A stretch of DNA of 64,000 bases from Flavobacteriales bacterium 34_180_T64 (GCA_002162765.1 MAAR01000016.1:89769-153768); one strand, 5' to 3'. Shown: positions 52,551-61,987, counted from the stretch's first letter. The notes: generated by a model not told the origin, from the sequence alone. Program-made: numbers and translations.

Positions 52551-54920
52551 CTAAAATTTAAAATTATATGATACTGATGGTACTATTCCGAAGATAGCAG
52601 TTCTAGTGGCTTCATTAGCACCAGACTCTCTATTTTGTCCAAACGAAACTGAAGCCGCATTTTTTCGGTTATAAATATTATAGATTCCAAATACCCATTC
52701 CCCTTTCCAACGTTTATCTGGTTTTCTGTTTGGTGTATATGTAGCCGACACATCTAAACGATGGTATGCCGTTAGGCGATCTGTATTTCTAGTGCCATAA
52801 CTAGCAATGTTTAATCCTTCGTATTGATATTGTCCATTAGGATAAGTAACAGGTCTTCCCGTTTGGAAAATTAGGTTAGATCCGAATGTCCATTTATCAT
52901 TAAGCTTATAACTTCCTGTTAAAGACACATCATGAGTTCTATCGTGACCCGAATTGTACCAATTCCCATTATTGATTCCGGGTCCGCCAGATACGCCTCC
53001 TAAAGTGCGTTGTTCAGATTTTGAAATGGTATATGCTAACCACCCTTTAAAATCGCCTTTAGATTTCCGTAGCATAAATTCTAAACCATAAGCTCTAGAT
53101 TCACCTACTAATATATCTCTTTCAATAGCATCATTTCCAATAAGATCGGAACCATCGATATAATCAATTCTATTGTCAGTTGTTCTGTAATACGCTTCGA
53201 CTTCCAAAGAATACATTCTGTCTTTAAAGTTTTTAAAATAACCCAAAGCGAACTGATCAGATATTTGAGGTTTAATGTACTTTCCACTTGGTGTCCAAAC
53301 GTCTAAAGGCGTAACGGAAGTTGTATTTGATAATAGATGGATGTATTGTGCTACTCTTGAATATCCTGTTTTAATTGAAGACGATTCGTTTAACTGATAA
53401 GACAATGCCAATCTTGGTTCAAAAGTTCCAAAATCTTTAATGGTCTCACCATTATCATAATTCGTTTGTCCAATTTCATTTCCTGCTTGATAAATCCCTA
53501 GAGTTTCATTATAAACTACTGGCAAATTGTTTTCGTAATTATTTAAATATTGCCCTCCTAATCTGGTAAAGGCACTATACCGTAAACCGTAAGTTGCAGT
53601 TAATTTATCCGTTAGCTTATGTTCTGCACTCAAATACAGTCCGCTTTCAAATGCTCTCTTTTGTTGCAATTTCAATGGGTTTATTGCTGAAGATTCAGCC
53701 GTTGGATTAATTTCACCTGGATCAAAATGATAGTATATACCATTAACTCCAAAATCTAATTTGAGCTTGTTATTCACAAAATAACTTAAATCATATTTTA
53801 CGTTATAGTTTTTAATTGATGACACCCAATCAAATTCAAACGAATCAAATTCTAATTCGTAATCGTATTTGCTATATATTAAAGACAAGTTAGAAAACAG
53901 TCGATCATTAAATATATGATTCCACCTCAAGTTTCCTGATAAATTGCCGTATCCACTTTTAAAGTTACCTCCAAAATTAAAATCGTCTCTTCCGAAGTAA
54001 CCTGATAAATATAATTTATTGGAGTCGTTAATATTATAGTTGGTCTTTAGGTTTAAATCATAGAAGTAGGCACTGTTATCTTCATCAGCTAGCTTTAAGA
54101 ACAAATGAGCATATGAACCACGACCAGCGACTAAGAAAGAACCTTTATCCTTGAACACTGGGCCTTCTGCGGCTAGACGACTGGAGATCACTCCTATTCC
54201 TCCTGTTAAACCAAAGTTTTTACTATTCCCGTCTTTTTGATGTACATCTAAAACTGAAGATGTTCTACCACCAAATCTAGCAGGTATTCCGCCTTTATAT
54301 AGCTTTACATCCTTGATAGCATCGGCATTAAAAACCGAAAAGAAACCTAATAAATGAGATGTATTATAGATTATAGCCTCGTCTAATAATACAAGATTTT
54401 GATCTACAGCACCACCACGAACATTAAATCCGCTTGAGCCTTCACCATTATTTGTAACACCAGGAAGTAGTTGTAGTGATTTTATGATATCTACTTCACC
54501 TAAAACAACTGGCATTGCTTTAATTGTTTTTACTTTAAGTTTAGATACACTCATTTGAGGATCCTTCAAACTTACACGTTCTGACTCTCCAGCAGTAATA
54601 ACTACTTCCTCCAATTCGGTAGAAGATTCAGTGATTTCAAAATCTACTTTTTGATCTTGATCTAAAGTGATTTCTTGGGATTTATCTGCATATCCCAAAT
54701 ACGAAATCACTAAAGTATAATTCCCTTTTGGAGCTGTAATTGAAAAGAAACCATATTCATTACTCATCACGCCTATGCTAGTTCCTTTTAGAAAGACTGA
54801 AGCCCCAAACACGGTCTCGCCATTACTAACATCTTTTATGACTCCGCTAATCGTGTAGCTTTCATTTTGAGCAGATAGTAGCGATGTGAATAGCATCAAT
54901 AGTAATACTAAATTTTTCAT
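52551..54920 (-). CDS. TonB-dependent outer-membrane receptor with carboxypeptidase-like N-terminal domain
   Basis: The 789-residue protein has a signal peptide (MKNLVLLLMLFTSLLSAQ), a CarboxypepD-reg-like domain (YTISGVIKDVSNGETVFGASVFLKGTSIGVMSNEYGFFSI), a plug domain (about residues 115-225, with LGEVDIIKSLQLLPGVTNNGEGSSGFNVRGG) and a 22-strand-type barrel ending GIVPSVSYNFKF. It imports a substrate that cannot be told from sequence. Its start overlaps by ATGA the end of a possible 45-residue ORF. Confidence 0.92.
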   Translation of the reverse strand: MKNLVLLLMLFTSLLSAQNESYTISGVIKDVSNGETVFGASVFLKGTSIGVMSNEYGFFSITAPKGNYTLVISYLGYADKSQEITLDQDQKVDFEITESSTELEEVVITAGESERVSLKDPQMSVSKLKVKTIKAMPVVLGEVDIIKSLQLLPGVTNNGEGSSGFNVRGGAVDQNLVLLDEAIIYNTSHLLGFFSVFNADAIKDVKLYKGGIPARFGGRTSSVLDVHQKDGNSKNFGLTGGIGVISSRLAAEGPVFKDKGSFLVAGRGSYAHLFLKLADEDNSAYFYDLNLKTNYNINDSNKLYLSGYFGRDDFNFGGNFKSGYGNLSGNLRWNHIFNDRLFSNLSLIYSKYDYELEFDSFEFDWVSSIKNYNVKYDLSYFVNNKLKLDFGVNGIYYHFDPGEINPTAESSAINPLKLQQKRAFESGLYLSAEHKLTDKLTATYGLRYSAFTRLGGQYLNNYENNLPVVYNETLGIYQAGNEIGQTNYDNGETIKDFGTFEPRLALSYQLNESSSIKTGYSRVAQYIHLLSNTTSVTPLDVWTPSGKYIKPQISDQFALGYFKNFKDRMYSLEVEAYYRTTDNRIDYIDGSDLIGNDAIERDILVGESRAYGLEFMLRKSKGDFKGWLAYTISKSEQRTLGGVSGGPGINNGNWYNSGHDRTHDVSLTGSYKLNDKWTFGSNLIFQTGRPVTYPNGQYQYEGLNIASYGTRNTDRLTAYHRLDVSATYTPNRKPDKRWKGEWVFGIYNIYNRKNAASVSFGQNRESGANEATRTAIFGIVPSVSYNFKF

Positions 54921-55054
54921 TTGTTTAATTGTTTTGATAGTTCGTTTTTTGATTGATAATTATTTTCTATTTGATTTGGTTTTATAAATTTGTCAGGCAT
55001 TTTAGATCCAGTAAACCAACCTAGGCCTAGTGGAAAAACTAAAGAGTTATTCAT
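54917..55054 (-). CDS. Possible small ORF coupled to the TonB receptor
   Basis: An ATG at 55054 opens 45 codons (MNNSLVFPLGLGWFTGSKMP at the start, NELSKQLNK at the end). Its TGA overlaps the receptor ATG as ATGA, and it begins 17 bp after the amidase stop. The geometry suggests a translationally coupled leader peptide or small protein. No family is recognised, and chance cannot be ruled out in AT-rich DNA. Confidence 0.35.
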   Translation of the reverse strand: MNNSLVFPLGLGWFTGSKMPDKFIKPNQIENNYQSKNELSKQLNK

Positions 55055-55071
55055 TATTGGTTTTATTTTTT

Positions 55072-56532
55072 TTATAATTCTTGATTGAACATATTTGGAA
55101 TTTGAAAACCATCTGTTAGCTTTTCTAATTCCTTTGCGATTCGAAGTAGCTTGTAATCATGCCATTTTTGACTATGAATTTGTACACCAACTGGTAATCC
55201 ATTTTTTGTAATACCAATTGGAATCACTACAATGGGATACCCAGGAATTGTAGAAGGAAAATTAAACGGGATAAAGGCTTTTGTATATGGTATTTTACGA
55301 CCATTGACTTCAAAAGGGATCCCTGGCTTTTGATGTTTAAAAGCTGGGGCAATTGAAACTGGCGTAATCCAAACGTCATATTTTTCGAAAAATCGAGTAA
55401 ATGTATCTGTGACATCATCCTTGAGTTGTAATGCTTCAGCATAATTAATAGCAGAGCTTCTTGAGCCTTGACACATGCCTTTTGCCCATTGCCTATCTTT
55501 ATATTTTGATTTTACAAACAGATAAGAAATCAACCCTTTAAAAGGTGTTTTTTTCATTGCTGCCGCAAAATCATAACCTGTAATTCTTCCCCATAGATTA
55601 ATTAATGTATTAGAACTATAGCTAGGTTTTGATTGCACTAATTCATGATTTGAATGATGAATTTTATTTAAAAATGATTGATAAACTTCGGTATAGCACT
55701 CGTCAAGATATAAACCATCAAGAGTTTCAGAATATGCAATTTTAAGTGGCTCGTCATTATGATTGAATTGTTTTAAAGCCACAGGAGGATTTTCAGAAAA
55801 CGGTTGGTCATTGCTCCAAAGCACTTCCATAGCGAGCATTAAATCATCTACATTTCTAGCCATAGGACCATTACTTACTAAGTATCTCCCCAACCTAGGC
55901 AGACCAGGTGTTACCATATTCCCTCTATTTGATAGTGCTGATTCTGTGGTACGAATACCGCAAATACCACAAAAATGAGCAGGTACTCTGATAGAACCTC
56001 CAGCATCAGTTCCTAATTCTAAAGCTGTAAAACCAGAAGCCAAAGCTGCTGCAGAACCACCAGAACTTCCACCTACAACATGATTAAAGTTGTATGGATT
56101 ATTGGTTTGACCAAACCAAGGGTTTGTAGATTGCCAATCTAAGGCGAACAATGCTAGATTCGTTTTGCCTATAATAATAGCTCCAGCATCTTTTAATCGC
56201 CTTACTAACTCAGCATCATACTCAGCTATATTATTCTTTAATTTAGGATTACCATTTGAAGAAATTAATCCCTTCACATTATAAGTGTCTTTAACAGTCA
56301 TTGGCAAACCATGTAAAGGGCCTAATACAACACCATCTTGCAACAACCGGTCTTTAACTTTTGCCTCCTTGATAACATCATCATATCCTCTTAAATCTGT
56401 TATTGCATTGATGGTTTTATTATGACTTTTAATATGCTCCAAAAACTGTTTTGCAACACTCACACAAGAGACTTTTCCCTCTCTTATCTCTTTTGTGATT
56501 TGAGATGCGCTTTGAAATACAATAGTTTCCAT
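55072..56532 (-). CDS. Amidase signature family enzyme
   Basis: The 486-residue enzyme has the amidase signature: the lysine in MTVKDTYNVKG near residue 79, GGSSGGSAAALASGFTALELGTDAGGSIRVPAHFCGICG with the cis-serine and nucleophile serine near residues 153-177, completing the Ser-cisSer-Lys triad. The substrate is not evident; GatA is unlikely because gatB/gatC are absent and the C-terminal half differs. It is cytoplasmic (no signal), and lies ahead of the TonB receptor in the same direction. Confidence 0.87.
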   Translation of the reverse strand: METIVFQSASQITKEIREGKVSCVSVAKQFLEHIKSHNKTINAITDLRGYDDVIKEAKVKDRLLQDGVVLGPLHGLPMTVKDTYNVKGLISSNGNPKLKNNIAEYDAELVRRLKDAGAIIIGKTNLALFALDWQSTNPWFGQTNNPYNFNHVVGGSSGGSAAALASGFTALELGTDAGGSIRVPAHFCGICGIRTTESALSNRGNMVTPGLPRLGRYLVSNGPMARNVDDLMLAMEVLWSNDQPFSENPPVALKQFNHNDEPLKIAYSETLDGLYLDECYTEVYQSFLNKIHHSNHELVQSKPSYSSNTLINLWGRITGYDFAAAMKKTPFKGLISYLFVKSKYKDRQWAKGMCQGSRSSAINYAEALQLKDDVTDTFTRFFEKYDVWITPVSIAPAFKHQKPGIPFEVNGRKIPYTKAFIPFNFPSTIPGYPIVVIPIGITKNGLPVGVQIHSQKWHDYKLLRIAKELEKLTDGFQIPNMFNQEL

Positions 56533-56569
56533 TATTATAATTACCTTTTTACTTTTAGCTTATTTTGAA

Positions 56570-57112
56570 TTAATTTGCTGCTATATATTTAAAATGCTGA
56601 CCTCCAAGTGAAGCTTCGTACATTAAACCACCTTTTGTATGTGTAAACACTGCAACATTATTTTGATATGCCATATCAATAGATGTTCCTCTTTTTAAAG
56701 CTACAGCAGATGCTTGTCCATCAAACTTTAATTTTCCATTTTTGAATTTTTCAAATGACGCTTCATTTTCGAAAAAGATAATTTCGCTGTACTGCTGTCC
56801 TCCAAATTGTAAACCAAATGATGCTTGTTTTAATTTAGACAAACCAACTACTTGATGATTCTCAAAAACAATGCCTTTTCCCAGGGCTCCACCAACTCCA
56901 ATACCCGCTTTTGTTATTTTTGGAAAAACTACATAACCATAAGATTCATTATAAAATGATTCTAACTTTGGTGTTTTTTCAAGCATTGTTTTTAAGGCTT
57001 CTTCAGAATCATTGATTAGCTCAGGGTTCCAGCCACCAACTTGTGCATTCATGCCAAAAGAGACTACTATACCTAAAACAGTTAATACGATTTTTGATTT
57101 TAAAGTTTTCAT
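56570..57112 (-). CDS. SYLF-domain (Ysc84-like) lipid-binding protein
   Basis: The 180-residue protein has a signal peptide (IVLTVLGIVVSFGMNAQ) and the SYLF domain: SYGYVVFPKITKAGIGVGGALGKGIVF, SFGLQFGGQQYSEIIFFENEASFEKFK and GTSIDMAYQNNVAVFTHTKGGLMYEASLGGQHFKY. Such domains bind phosphoinositides in eukaryotes; in bacteria the role is unknown, presumably in the periplasm. An AraC/7TM regulator gene lies directly upstream, with repeated boxes between them. Confidence 0.85.
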   Translation of the reverse strand: MKTLKSKIVLTVLGIVVSFGMNAQVGGWNPELINDSEEALKTMLEKTPKLESFYNESYGYVVFPKITKAGIGVGGALGKGIVFENHQVVGLSKLKQASFGLQFGGQQYSEIIFFENEASFEKFKNGKLKFDGQASAVALKRGTSIDMAYQNNVAVFTHTKGGLMYEASLGGQHFKYIAAN

Positions 57113-57165
57113 TGTATTAATTTTAATATTGACGAATGAACTATTTCATACCGTTTAATCTTCAA

Positions 57166-57194
57166 CAAAGATGAGACGAGAAAAGAGATACAAA
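57166..57194 (-). promoter_or_regulatory. Predicted promoter of the SYLF gene
   Basis: On the minus strand TTTG (57194-57191), 17 bp, CATCTTTG (57173-57166), close to the TTTG/TAnnTTTG consensus. The gene start is 53 bp downstream and the AraC-like boxes about 40-70 bp upstream. Confidence 0.4.
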
Positions 57195-57230
57195 GTTCAA
57201 TTACACAAGCACACAAATATTAGACGTACG

Positions 57231-57266
57231 CGCTTACAAGTAAGCACTAAGAAACCCAGTGTTTAC
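57231..57266. promoter_or_regulatory. Candidate AraC-type binding boxes upstream of the SYLF gene
   Basis: Three related boxes: TTGTAAGCG on the minus strand (57239-57231), AAGTAAGCACT on the plus strand (57238-57248) and CTGTAAACACT on the minus strand (57268-57258). GTAAGCACT and AGTGTTTAC form an inverted pair with one mismatch. They lie between the 3' end of the AraC gene and the SYLF promoter. A similar box is at 60779-60791. Confidence 0.4.
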
Positions 57267-57344
57267 AGTGGATTTAAAAGAATTTAAATACTAATAAAAC
57301 TGGTATGAATTTACAAGCAAAATAAATTATTGATAATAAACTAA

Positions 57345-58469
57345 CTAAGAATTAAAAAACTCGGTTGGTGTTTTTCCTGTTTGTAATTTGAAATGCTTAT
57401 TAAATGTAGATTTTGTACTAAAACCACAATCATAAGCTAAAGAAATCATAGTGTATTTTTTATTTTCCGATAGTTGAGCTAGTTTAATAAACTCATTGAT
57501 GCGAAGTGAATTGATATAATTGTAAAAGTTTTTCCCTTCCATTTCATTAATCACTTGTGATAAATGATTAGGATGTACTTTTAACCGTTTGGATAATTCT
57601 ACCAACGTCAACTCTTCGTTTTTATAAAATGAACTGTCTTCCATTACACCTTTTAACTTAGTGTAGATTTCTGAAGCCATATCTTCATTTAATCCAGATT
57701 TTGCATATTTTTCACTCGAGGTACTTGCCTTTATAAAATCAACACTAGTTACTTTTTGATTTTCAGGAATCGCTTCTTTTTCTGATTTTTCTTCGGGTTC
57801 AACATTAGAATTAAATATACTTAACTGATTGATTCCAAAAATTGCGATACATAATACAAAAACCACAACAGCCGTAAAAATAATTGAGTTATCAAAAAAA
57901 GCTGACAACAACCATATTAATGCAAAACCATATGTTAATAATCGAAGCCATTGAAGCTCTTTTTTATCTGTATTTGAAAAAGTATTTTGAATTTTTATTT
58001 GATGTCTTTTTATCAGAACAAGCGACCATACAGCATAAGCTAAACCCGAAATAGCAATAACCAAATTAAGTGTTATAGTGTACCATTCGTACCCTAAACC
58101 TTGGGTCTCAAAAACATTTATTTTCTCCGTTCCAGATAGTATATAAAAGGGGATTCCAAATAGATACATAAACACTGTTGGAAATAAATACAATAGTATT
58201 TTAAATGAATCATTTAATGGGTTTCCTGTAATTTCTCGAACATAAAAATATAAAAAAACACCTATTATAATAGGCATTCCAAATTCTACACCCAACAAAT
58301 GCGGATACTCATAAATAATTTTTGTGAGATTTAAATAATTAAATATTTGATCAATAGAAATTAATATTAACCATAATACCAAAATTTTATCTGCACGTGA
58401 CTTATTCTTTTTTATTAATAAAAGAAGAGATAGAAATAAGGCAATAAAAATTCCGACTATAAAAAACAT
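57345..58469 (-). CDS. AraC-family regulator with seven-helix membrane domain (copy 1)
   Basis: The 374-residue protein has about seven hydrophobic segments in residues 1-220, a charged linker with EEKSEKEAIPENQK, and a C-terminal AraC HTH (YKNEELTLVELSKRLKVHPNHLSQVINEMEGKNFYNYINSLRI...YTMISLAYDCGFSTKSTFNKHFKLQTGKTPTEF). It is a membrane-embedded transcription factor that probably senses a signal at the membrane. The same architecture occurs at 60812-61969. The downstream SYLF gene is the likely target. Confidence 0.9.
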   Translation of the reverse strand: MFFIVGIFIALFLSLLLLIKKNKSRADKILVLWLILISIDQIFNYLNLTKIIYEYPHLLGVEFGMPIIIGVFLYFYVREITGNPLNDSFKILLYLFPTVFMYLFGIPFYILSGTEKINVFETQGLGYEWYTITLNLVIAISGLAYAVWSLVLIKRHQIKIQNTFSNTDKKELQWLRLLTYGFALIWLLSAFFDNSIIFTAVVVFVLCIAIFGINQLSIFNSNVEPEEKSEKEAIPENQKVTSVDFIKASTSSEKYAKSGLNEDMASEIYTKLKGVMEDSSFYKNEELTLVELSKRLKVHPNHLSQVINEMEGKNFYNYINSLRINEFIKLAQLSENKKYTMISLAYDCGFSTKSTFNKHFKLQTGKTPTEFFNS

Positions 58470-58610
58470 GAATGTTCGATCTGACTTAAATTAATGGAGT
58501 TCTTAGGAAAAACTTCAATGACAAATGTATCAATTTATGCGAATCGTTAAAAGGAAATGATCCTATTTATAAAAACCATCCTTTTGAAGTATCGATTAAA
58601 CACTGTTAAA

Positions 58611-58697
58611 ATGATAAGTCTGCTTAAAAAAGTAAGGAGAGATTTAATTAAGAACAAGAACATTAAAAGATATTTACTTTATTCTTATACTAAATGA
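58611..58697 (+). pseudogene. Orphan N-terminal fragment of a DUF6090 gene
   Basis: An ATG opens 28 codons whose product (MISLLKKVRRDLIKNKNIKR, then YLLYSYTK) aligns without gaps with the start of both DUF6090 proteins of this window (LFKGIRQSLIKRGNLKKYLLYAVGE and FFRHIRKSLLTENKFSKYMLYAVGE) and then stops where the membrane helix should begin. It is on the strand opposite to the intact copy 25 bp away. It looks like the remnant of a deleted or inverted paralogue. Confidence 0.6.
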
Positions 58698-58721
58698 AAT
58701 AATTAAACAAACTAACGTAAA

Positions 58722-59426
58722 TTAATAATTAAGCGCATTATCTATTAGCTTAGTGATTGTATCTATTTCATCTAAAGCCTCATTATAAACTTTATCTTTT
58801 TCAGTCATGATTTGTACAAGTGATAATACAAGGTTCTGAAACTCATAAGAATATAATTGTTCAGGTTTTTGTACTGAGCCATCTGAAAATTTAATCGTAG
58901 AATTTGTGACTATAATTACGTGTTTCATCATTGCATCATAATGAATATTTTCCATTCTATTCATGTAATTAAACTTTTCTTCCAGTTCTCTTATGTGATT
59001 CACGATTTTATGATTTCGAAGTAACTTTATGACTCCGCTATTAACAAGTGTTTCATAAATATTTCCTTTTTTATCAAAATCTGAATATTGAGTAAGATCA
59101 CGTACTATTAATCCTAAAGTATCTATTTTACTTCGATCATTTGTCTCAAGAATTTCATTGGCATATTTAAATTCTTCCATGTACCGATTATTAAAACGTA
59201 CTTGTTCAGCAATTAAGGCTTTATCATCTGCAATTTGGTCTCTTATGTTTTCATAATATCTAACTTCAGAATTTTGCTTTATTCTATTATCATTCCAATT
59301 ATCCAATTGAAAAGCGAGGCTAATACCTATCATCACCAATAGTATTTCACCAACAGCATATAGCAAATACTTCTTTAAGTTTCCTCTTTTAATTAATGAT
59401 TGCCTTATGCCTTTAAATAATTTCAT
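58722..59426 (-). CDS. DUF6090-family membrane-anchored protein (copy 2)
   Basis: The 234-residue protein has the family start (basic helix MKLFKGIRQSLIKRGNLKKY, membrane helix LLYAVGEILLVMIGISLAFQL, then DNWNDNRIKQNSE) and a helical soluble domain. Function is unknown. Its first 14 bases overlap the end of the acyltransferase gene, so the two are translationally coupled and may form a membrane pair. Confidence 0.82.
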   Translation of the reverse strand: MKLFKGIRQSLIKRGNLKKYLLYAVGEILLVMIGISLAFQLDNWNDNRIKQNSEVRYYENIRDQIADDKALIAEQVRFNNRYMEEFKYANEILETNDRSKIDTLGLIVRDLTQYSDFDKKGNIYETLVNSGVIKLLRNHKIVNHIRELEEKFNYMNRMENIHYDAMMKHVIIVTNSTIKFSDGSVQKPEQLYSYEFQNLVLSLVQIMTEKDKVYNEALDEIDTITKLIDNALNY

Positions 59427-60690
59427 CCTGCTTTTGTTTTATAGTAGTCGTGACTGATATTATTGGTTGTAATTGTACTTCTTGTGAATTTACAAAACTG
59501 CGTTGAGGTACTAAAACTTTTTTTCGTGCTTTCCTTTTCATCCCAAATAGAAATCGCATAACATTATTAGATTGAATCATCTTGTATAATAATATGGCAG
59601 CTGGAATGGCAGTAAAAGTGATTATGATAAACTTAGTAAATGTGCCTAGTTCCAACCCTACAATATAGTACCCAAATACGATAATCAATGACTGATGAAG
59701 CACATATATAGGCAGTATACTAATGTTTGCTGGCACAAGGATTGAATGCTTAAAGTTCATGTGTTTTGCGAAAAAGCCTAAAAAGAACAAAATCCAACTA
59801 TAAGCAATCAACATAGAGACAACACTTAATTCAATGTGTTTTAAAGAATAGCTAGGGGACATATATTCTTGAATATTTAGAGGATCTTGAAAAGCAGCGT
59901 ATATAAAGTAACCGGAACTTATAACTCCTACAACAAGAAAAAGATATGTTTTTTTCTTTATAATATTAATAAAATCAGGGTTACTCATAAAAAGAAAACC
60001 ATATAGAAAAGGTAACATATATATCAAAAAATCTGCCCAATCTGTATATTCTGAAAAAATCGGTTTTAATAGAACACGTACAAGAATCATTGGTAACACC
60101 AAAATAAATACTCCATAATTGCTTTGCATTAAACGCTTCAACCAAGAAAAGCCTAACCTACCCTTTTGAATTTTATTAAGCAATGGAAGTACAATCACTG
60201 TCATAACAAATAAAAATGGTAGAAACCAAAGATGTGTACCTAAATGGCCAAACCATAGCAACAAACTACTCCCCATGTTATCACCCAGTTGCTGTGTAGG
60301 ATATGACATTAAAAAATCAAAATAGTTTCCCGAAAAATCACGAAACATAACCCATTCATAAAATCGTTGTGGTGGAATAATTAATATTATACCAAATAGA
60401 AAAGGAACTATTAATCGTTTGATTCTGTCCATTATGAATGCTTTTTTACGAGATCTCAAGGCAAACCATGTTCCAGCTCCTGATACTAAAAATATAAGAA
60501 ACATACGCCATCCATGAGTAAATATAGTGAGTAAGTCAAACATGAAATTTTGTTCTTCATTTTTTATATGCCAAGGAAATTGATCAAATGGTCTCCATGC
60601 ATGAAAGAGAAAGAGCAAGCCAAAAGCTAAAACCCTAAGCCAATCTATATAATGTTTTCGTTCGATTGTTGATTTGATTTGTGAATTCAT
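59413..60690 (-). CDS. Acyltransferase family 3 membrane protein
   Basis: The 425-residue protein has about ten membrane helices and the family opening RKHYIDWLRVLAFGLLFLFHAWRPF, where the early histidine and arginine are the conserved residues, plus SGAGTWFALRSRKKAFIMDRIKRLIVPFLFG. Members O-acylate sugars, lipids or glycans on the outer face of the inner membrane. The substrate is unknown. It follows an AraC/7TM gene and overlaps a DUF6090 gene. Confidence 0.87.
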   Translation of the reverse strand: MNSQIKSTIERKHYIDWLRVLAFGLLFLFHAWRPFDQFPWHIKNEEQNFMFDLLTIFTHGWRMFLIFLVSGAGTWFALRSRKKAFIMDRIKRLIVPFLFGIILIIPPQRFYEWVMFRDFSGNYFDFLMSYPTQQLGDNMGSSLLLWFGHLGTHLWFLPFLFVMTVIVLPLLNKIQKGRLGFSWLKRLMQSNYGVFILVLPMILVRVLLKPIFSEYTDWADFLIYMLPFLYGFLFMSNPDFINIIKKKTYLFLVVGVISSGYFIYAAFQDPLNIQEYMSPSYSLKHIELSVVSMLIAYSWILFFLGFFAKHMNFKHSILVPANISILPIYVLHQSLIIVFGYYIVGLELGTFTKFIIITFTAIPAAILLYKMIQSNNVMRFLFGMKRKARKKVLVPQRSFVNSQEVQLQPIISVTTTIKQKQDEII

Positions 60691-60714
60691 AATAATTACT
60701 TTTTAATTATGAAA

Positions 60715-60722
60715 CAAATTTA
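60715..60722 (-). promoter_or_regulatory. Predicted -7 element of the acyltransferase gene
   Basis: TAAATTTG on the minus strand matches TAnnTTTG exactly and lies 24 bp before the ATG at 60690. A weak -33 (CGTT) lies 19 bp upstream of it. Confidence 0.45.
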
Positions 60723-60753
60723 TAACCAGCACAGAGGTTTTAACGAATCAGCC

Positions 60754-60793
60754 TATAAGTAAGGTGTTCAAGTTTATAAGGAAGCACTAAACC
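60754..60793. promoter_or_regulatory. Direct repeats upstream of the acyltransferase gene, candidate AraC sites
   Basis: TATAAGTAAGGTGT (from 60754) and TATAAGGAAGCACT (from 60775) are direct repeats exactly 21 bp apart, two helical turns, as is usual for AraC half-sites. The second contains AAGGAAGCACTAA, differing in one base from the box AAGTAAGCACTAA at 57238. They end just upstream of the likely -33 region. Confidence 0.45.
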
Positions 60794-60811
60794 AAATTGA
60801 TTGTCAATGAG

Positions 60812-61969
60812 TTATGAATCTCTATATATAGAAGGCGTTTGAGCTGTGAACTTCTTAAAAGCTGTATTAAAGGCAGATTTAGAATTGTAACCAACACGTT
60901 CTGCAACTTCCTCAATAGTGAGTTTTTTACCCAAATCAGTCTTTAAAATAGACTTAGCTTCTTCTATTCTATAGAAAGCTAGCATCTCAAAAAAGGATTG
61001 ATTCATTTGCTCATTAATAACTTGAGACACATGATGCGAACTTTGATTAATTGTTTTGGCAAGCCCAGTCAATGATGCTGTGCTTTTGACAAAAAATTTC
61101 TCATGTCGCATTTGAATATTAATTGCTTCTAATATAATAGTTTTATCCGCTTCTATAAGTGATGACTTTTCATATTTTAACACAGGTCCTTCTAAGAAGC
61201 TAGACACATTATCATAATATTTCGAAGTATTCATGATTTGACATGAGGTTAAAAATACCATGAAACTTATATACAGAAAAATCAGATAATCGCCTACATC
61301 ACTTTCAAAAGTTGACTTTACAAAAATTAAAATGATGGTAATTATTAAAAAGTGATAAAATGAATTTCTTAAGGATTTCAACGGATTACTTTTCGTATTA
61401 AAAATAGTTTCACCGCGCTTTTTGGTTGAAGTGATTAATCTCATTGTCACAATTGATATATATATTAGTATATGTATAATAGTTGCAAAATTCACATAGT
61501 CTCGAATACCTATAGGATCTCCAGTATATGGCTTTGATGTTTGCAAACGAGGAATTTCTAGATTCATGACACCAATACTGTCATTGTATTTAAATATATC
61601 TTCTTGAAAAAAGAATAACATGCAGTAACCCAACCACAAAATAAAAGGAATAAAATGCAACATATCTTTTTTGTCTCTTTTATCGCCCAATTGTGAGGTC
61701 ATAAAAAGATAAATTAGCGGTGCAATTACAAAATTTAAAGGCTCAGAAAAATTTGTCAACCACAATAATTGAAATATATAACCCGTATAATTTAGCCATC
61801 CTTCAAACATGATGAGCGAGAGAATCAAAATCAATACTCCCATATATAAATTGGGAGATGAATTTGAAACGGATTTACGAATAAGAAAATAAGAAATATA
61901 AATTCCAAAGACAACACCTAAGAAAATAACTAGTGCTATAAAGTTAATGTGAATTGGTACATCTTGCAT
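60812..61969 (-). CDS. AraC-family regulator with seven-helix membrane domain (copy 2)
   Basis: The 385-residue protein has an N-terminal half with about seven hydrophobic segments (first: NFIALVIFLGVVFGIYISYFLI) and a C-terminal AraC HTH (STASLTGLAKTINQSSHHVSQVINEQMNQSFFEML...KLTIEEVAERVGYNSKSAFNTAFKKFTAQTPSIY). It is a likely membrane-bound regulator of the downstream acyltransferase and DUF6090 genes. It shares layout but only moderate sequence with copy 1. Confidence 0.9.
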   Translation of the reverse strand: MQDVPIHINFIALVIFLGVVFGIYISYFLIRKSVSNSSPNLYMGVLILILSLIMFEGWLNYTGYIFQLLWLTNFSEPLNFVIAPLIYLFMTSQLGDKRDKKDMLHFIPFILWLGYCMLFFFQEDIFKYNDSIGVMNLEIPRLQTSKPYTGDPIGIRDYVNFATIIHILIYISIVTMRLITSTKKRGETIFNTKSNPLKSLRNSFYHFLIITIILIFVKSTFESDVGDYLIFLYISFMVFLTSCQIMNTSKYYDNVSSFLEGPVLKYEKSSLIEADKTIILEAINIQMRHEKFFVKSTASLTGLAKTINQSSHHVSQVINEQMNQSFFEMLAFYRIEEAKSILKTDLGKKLTIEEVAERVGYNSKSAFNTAFKKFTAQTPSIYRDS

Positions 61970-61987
61970 GTTTCAAAAATAAGCATA

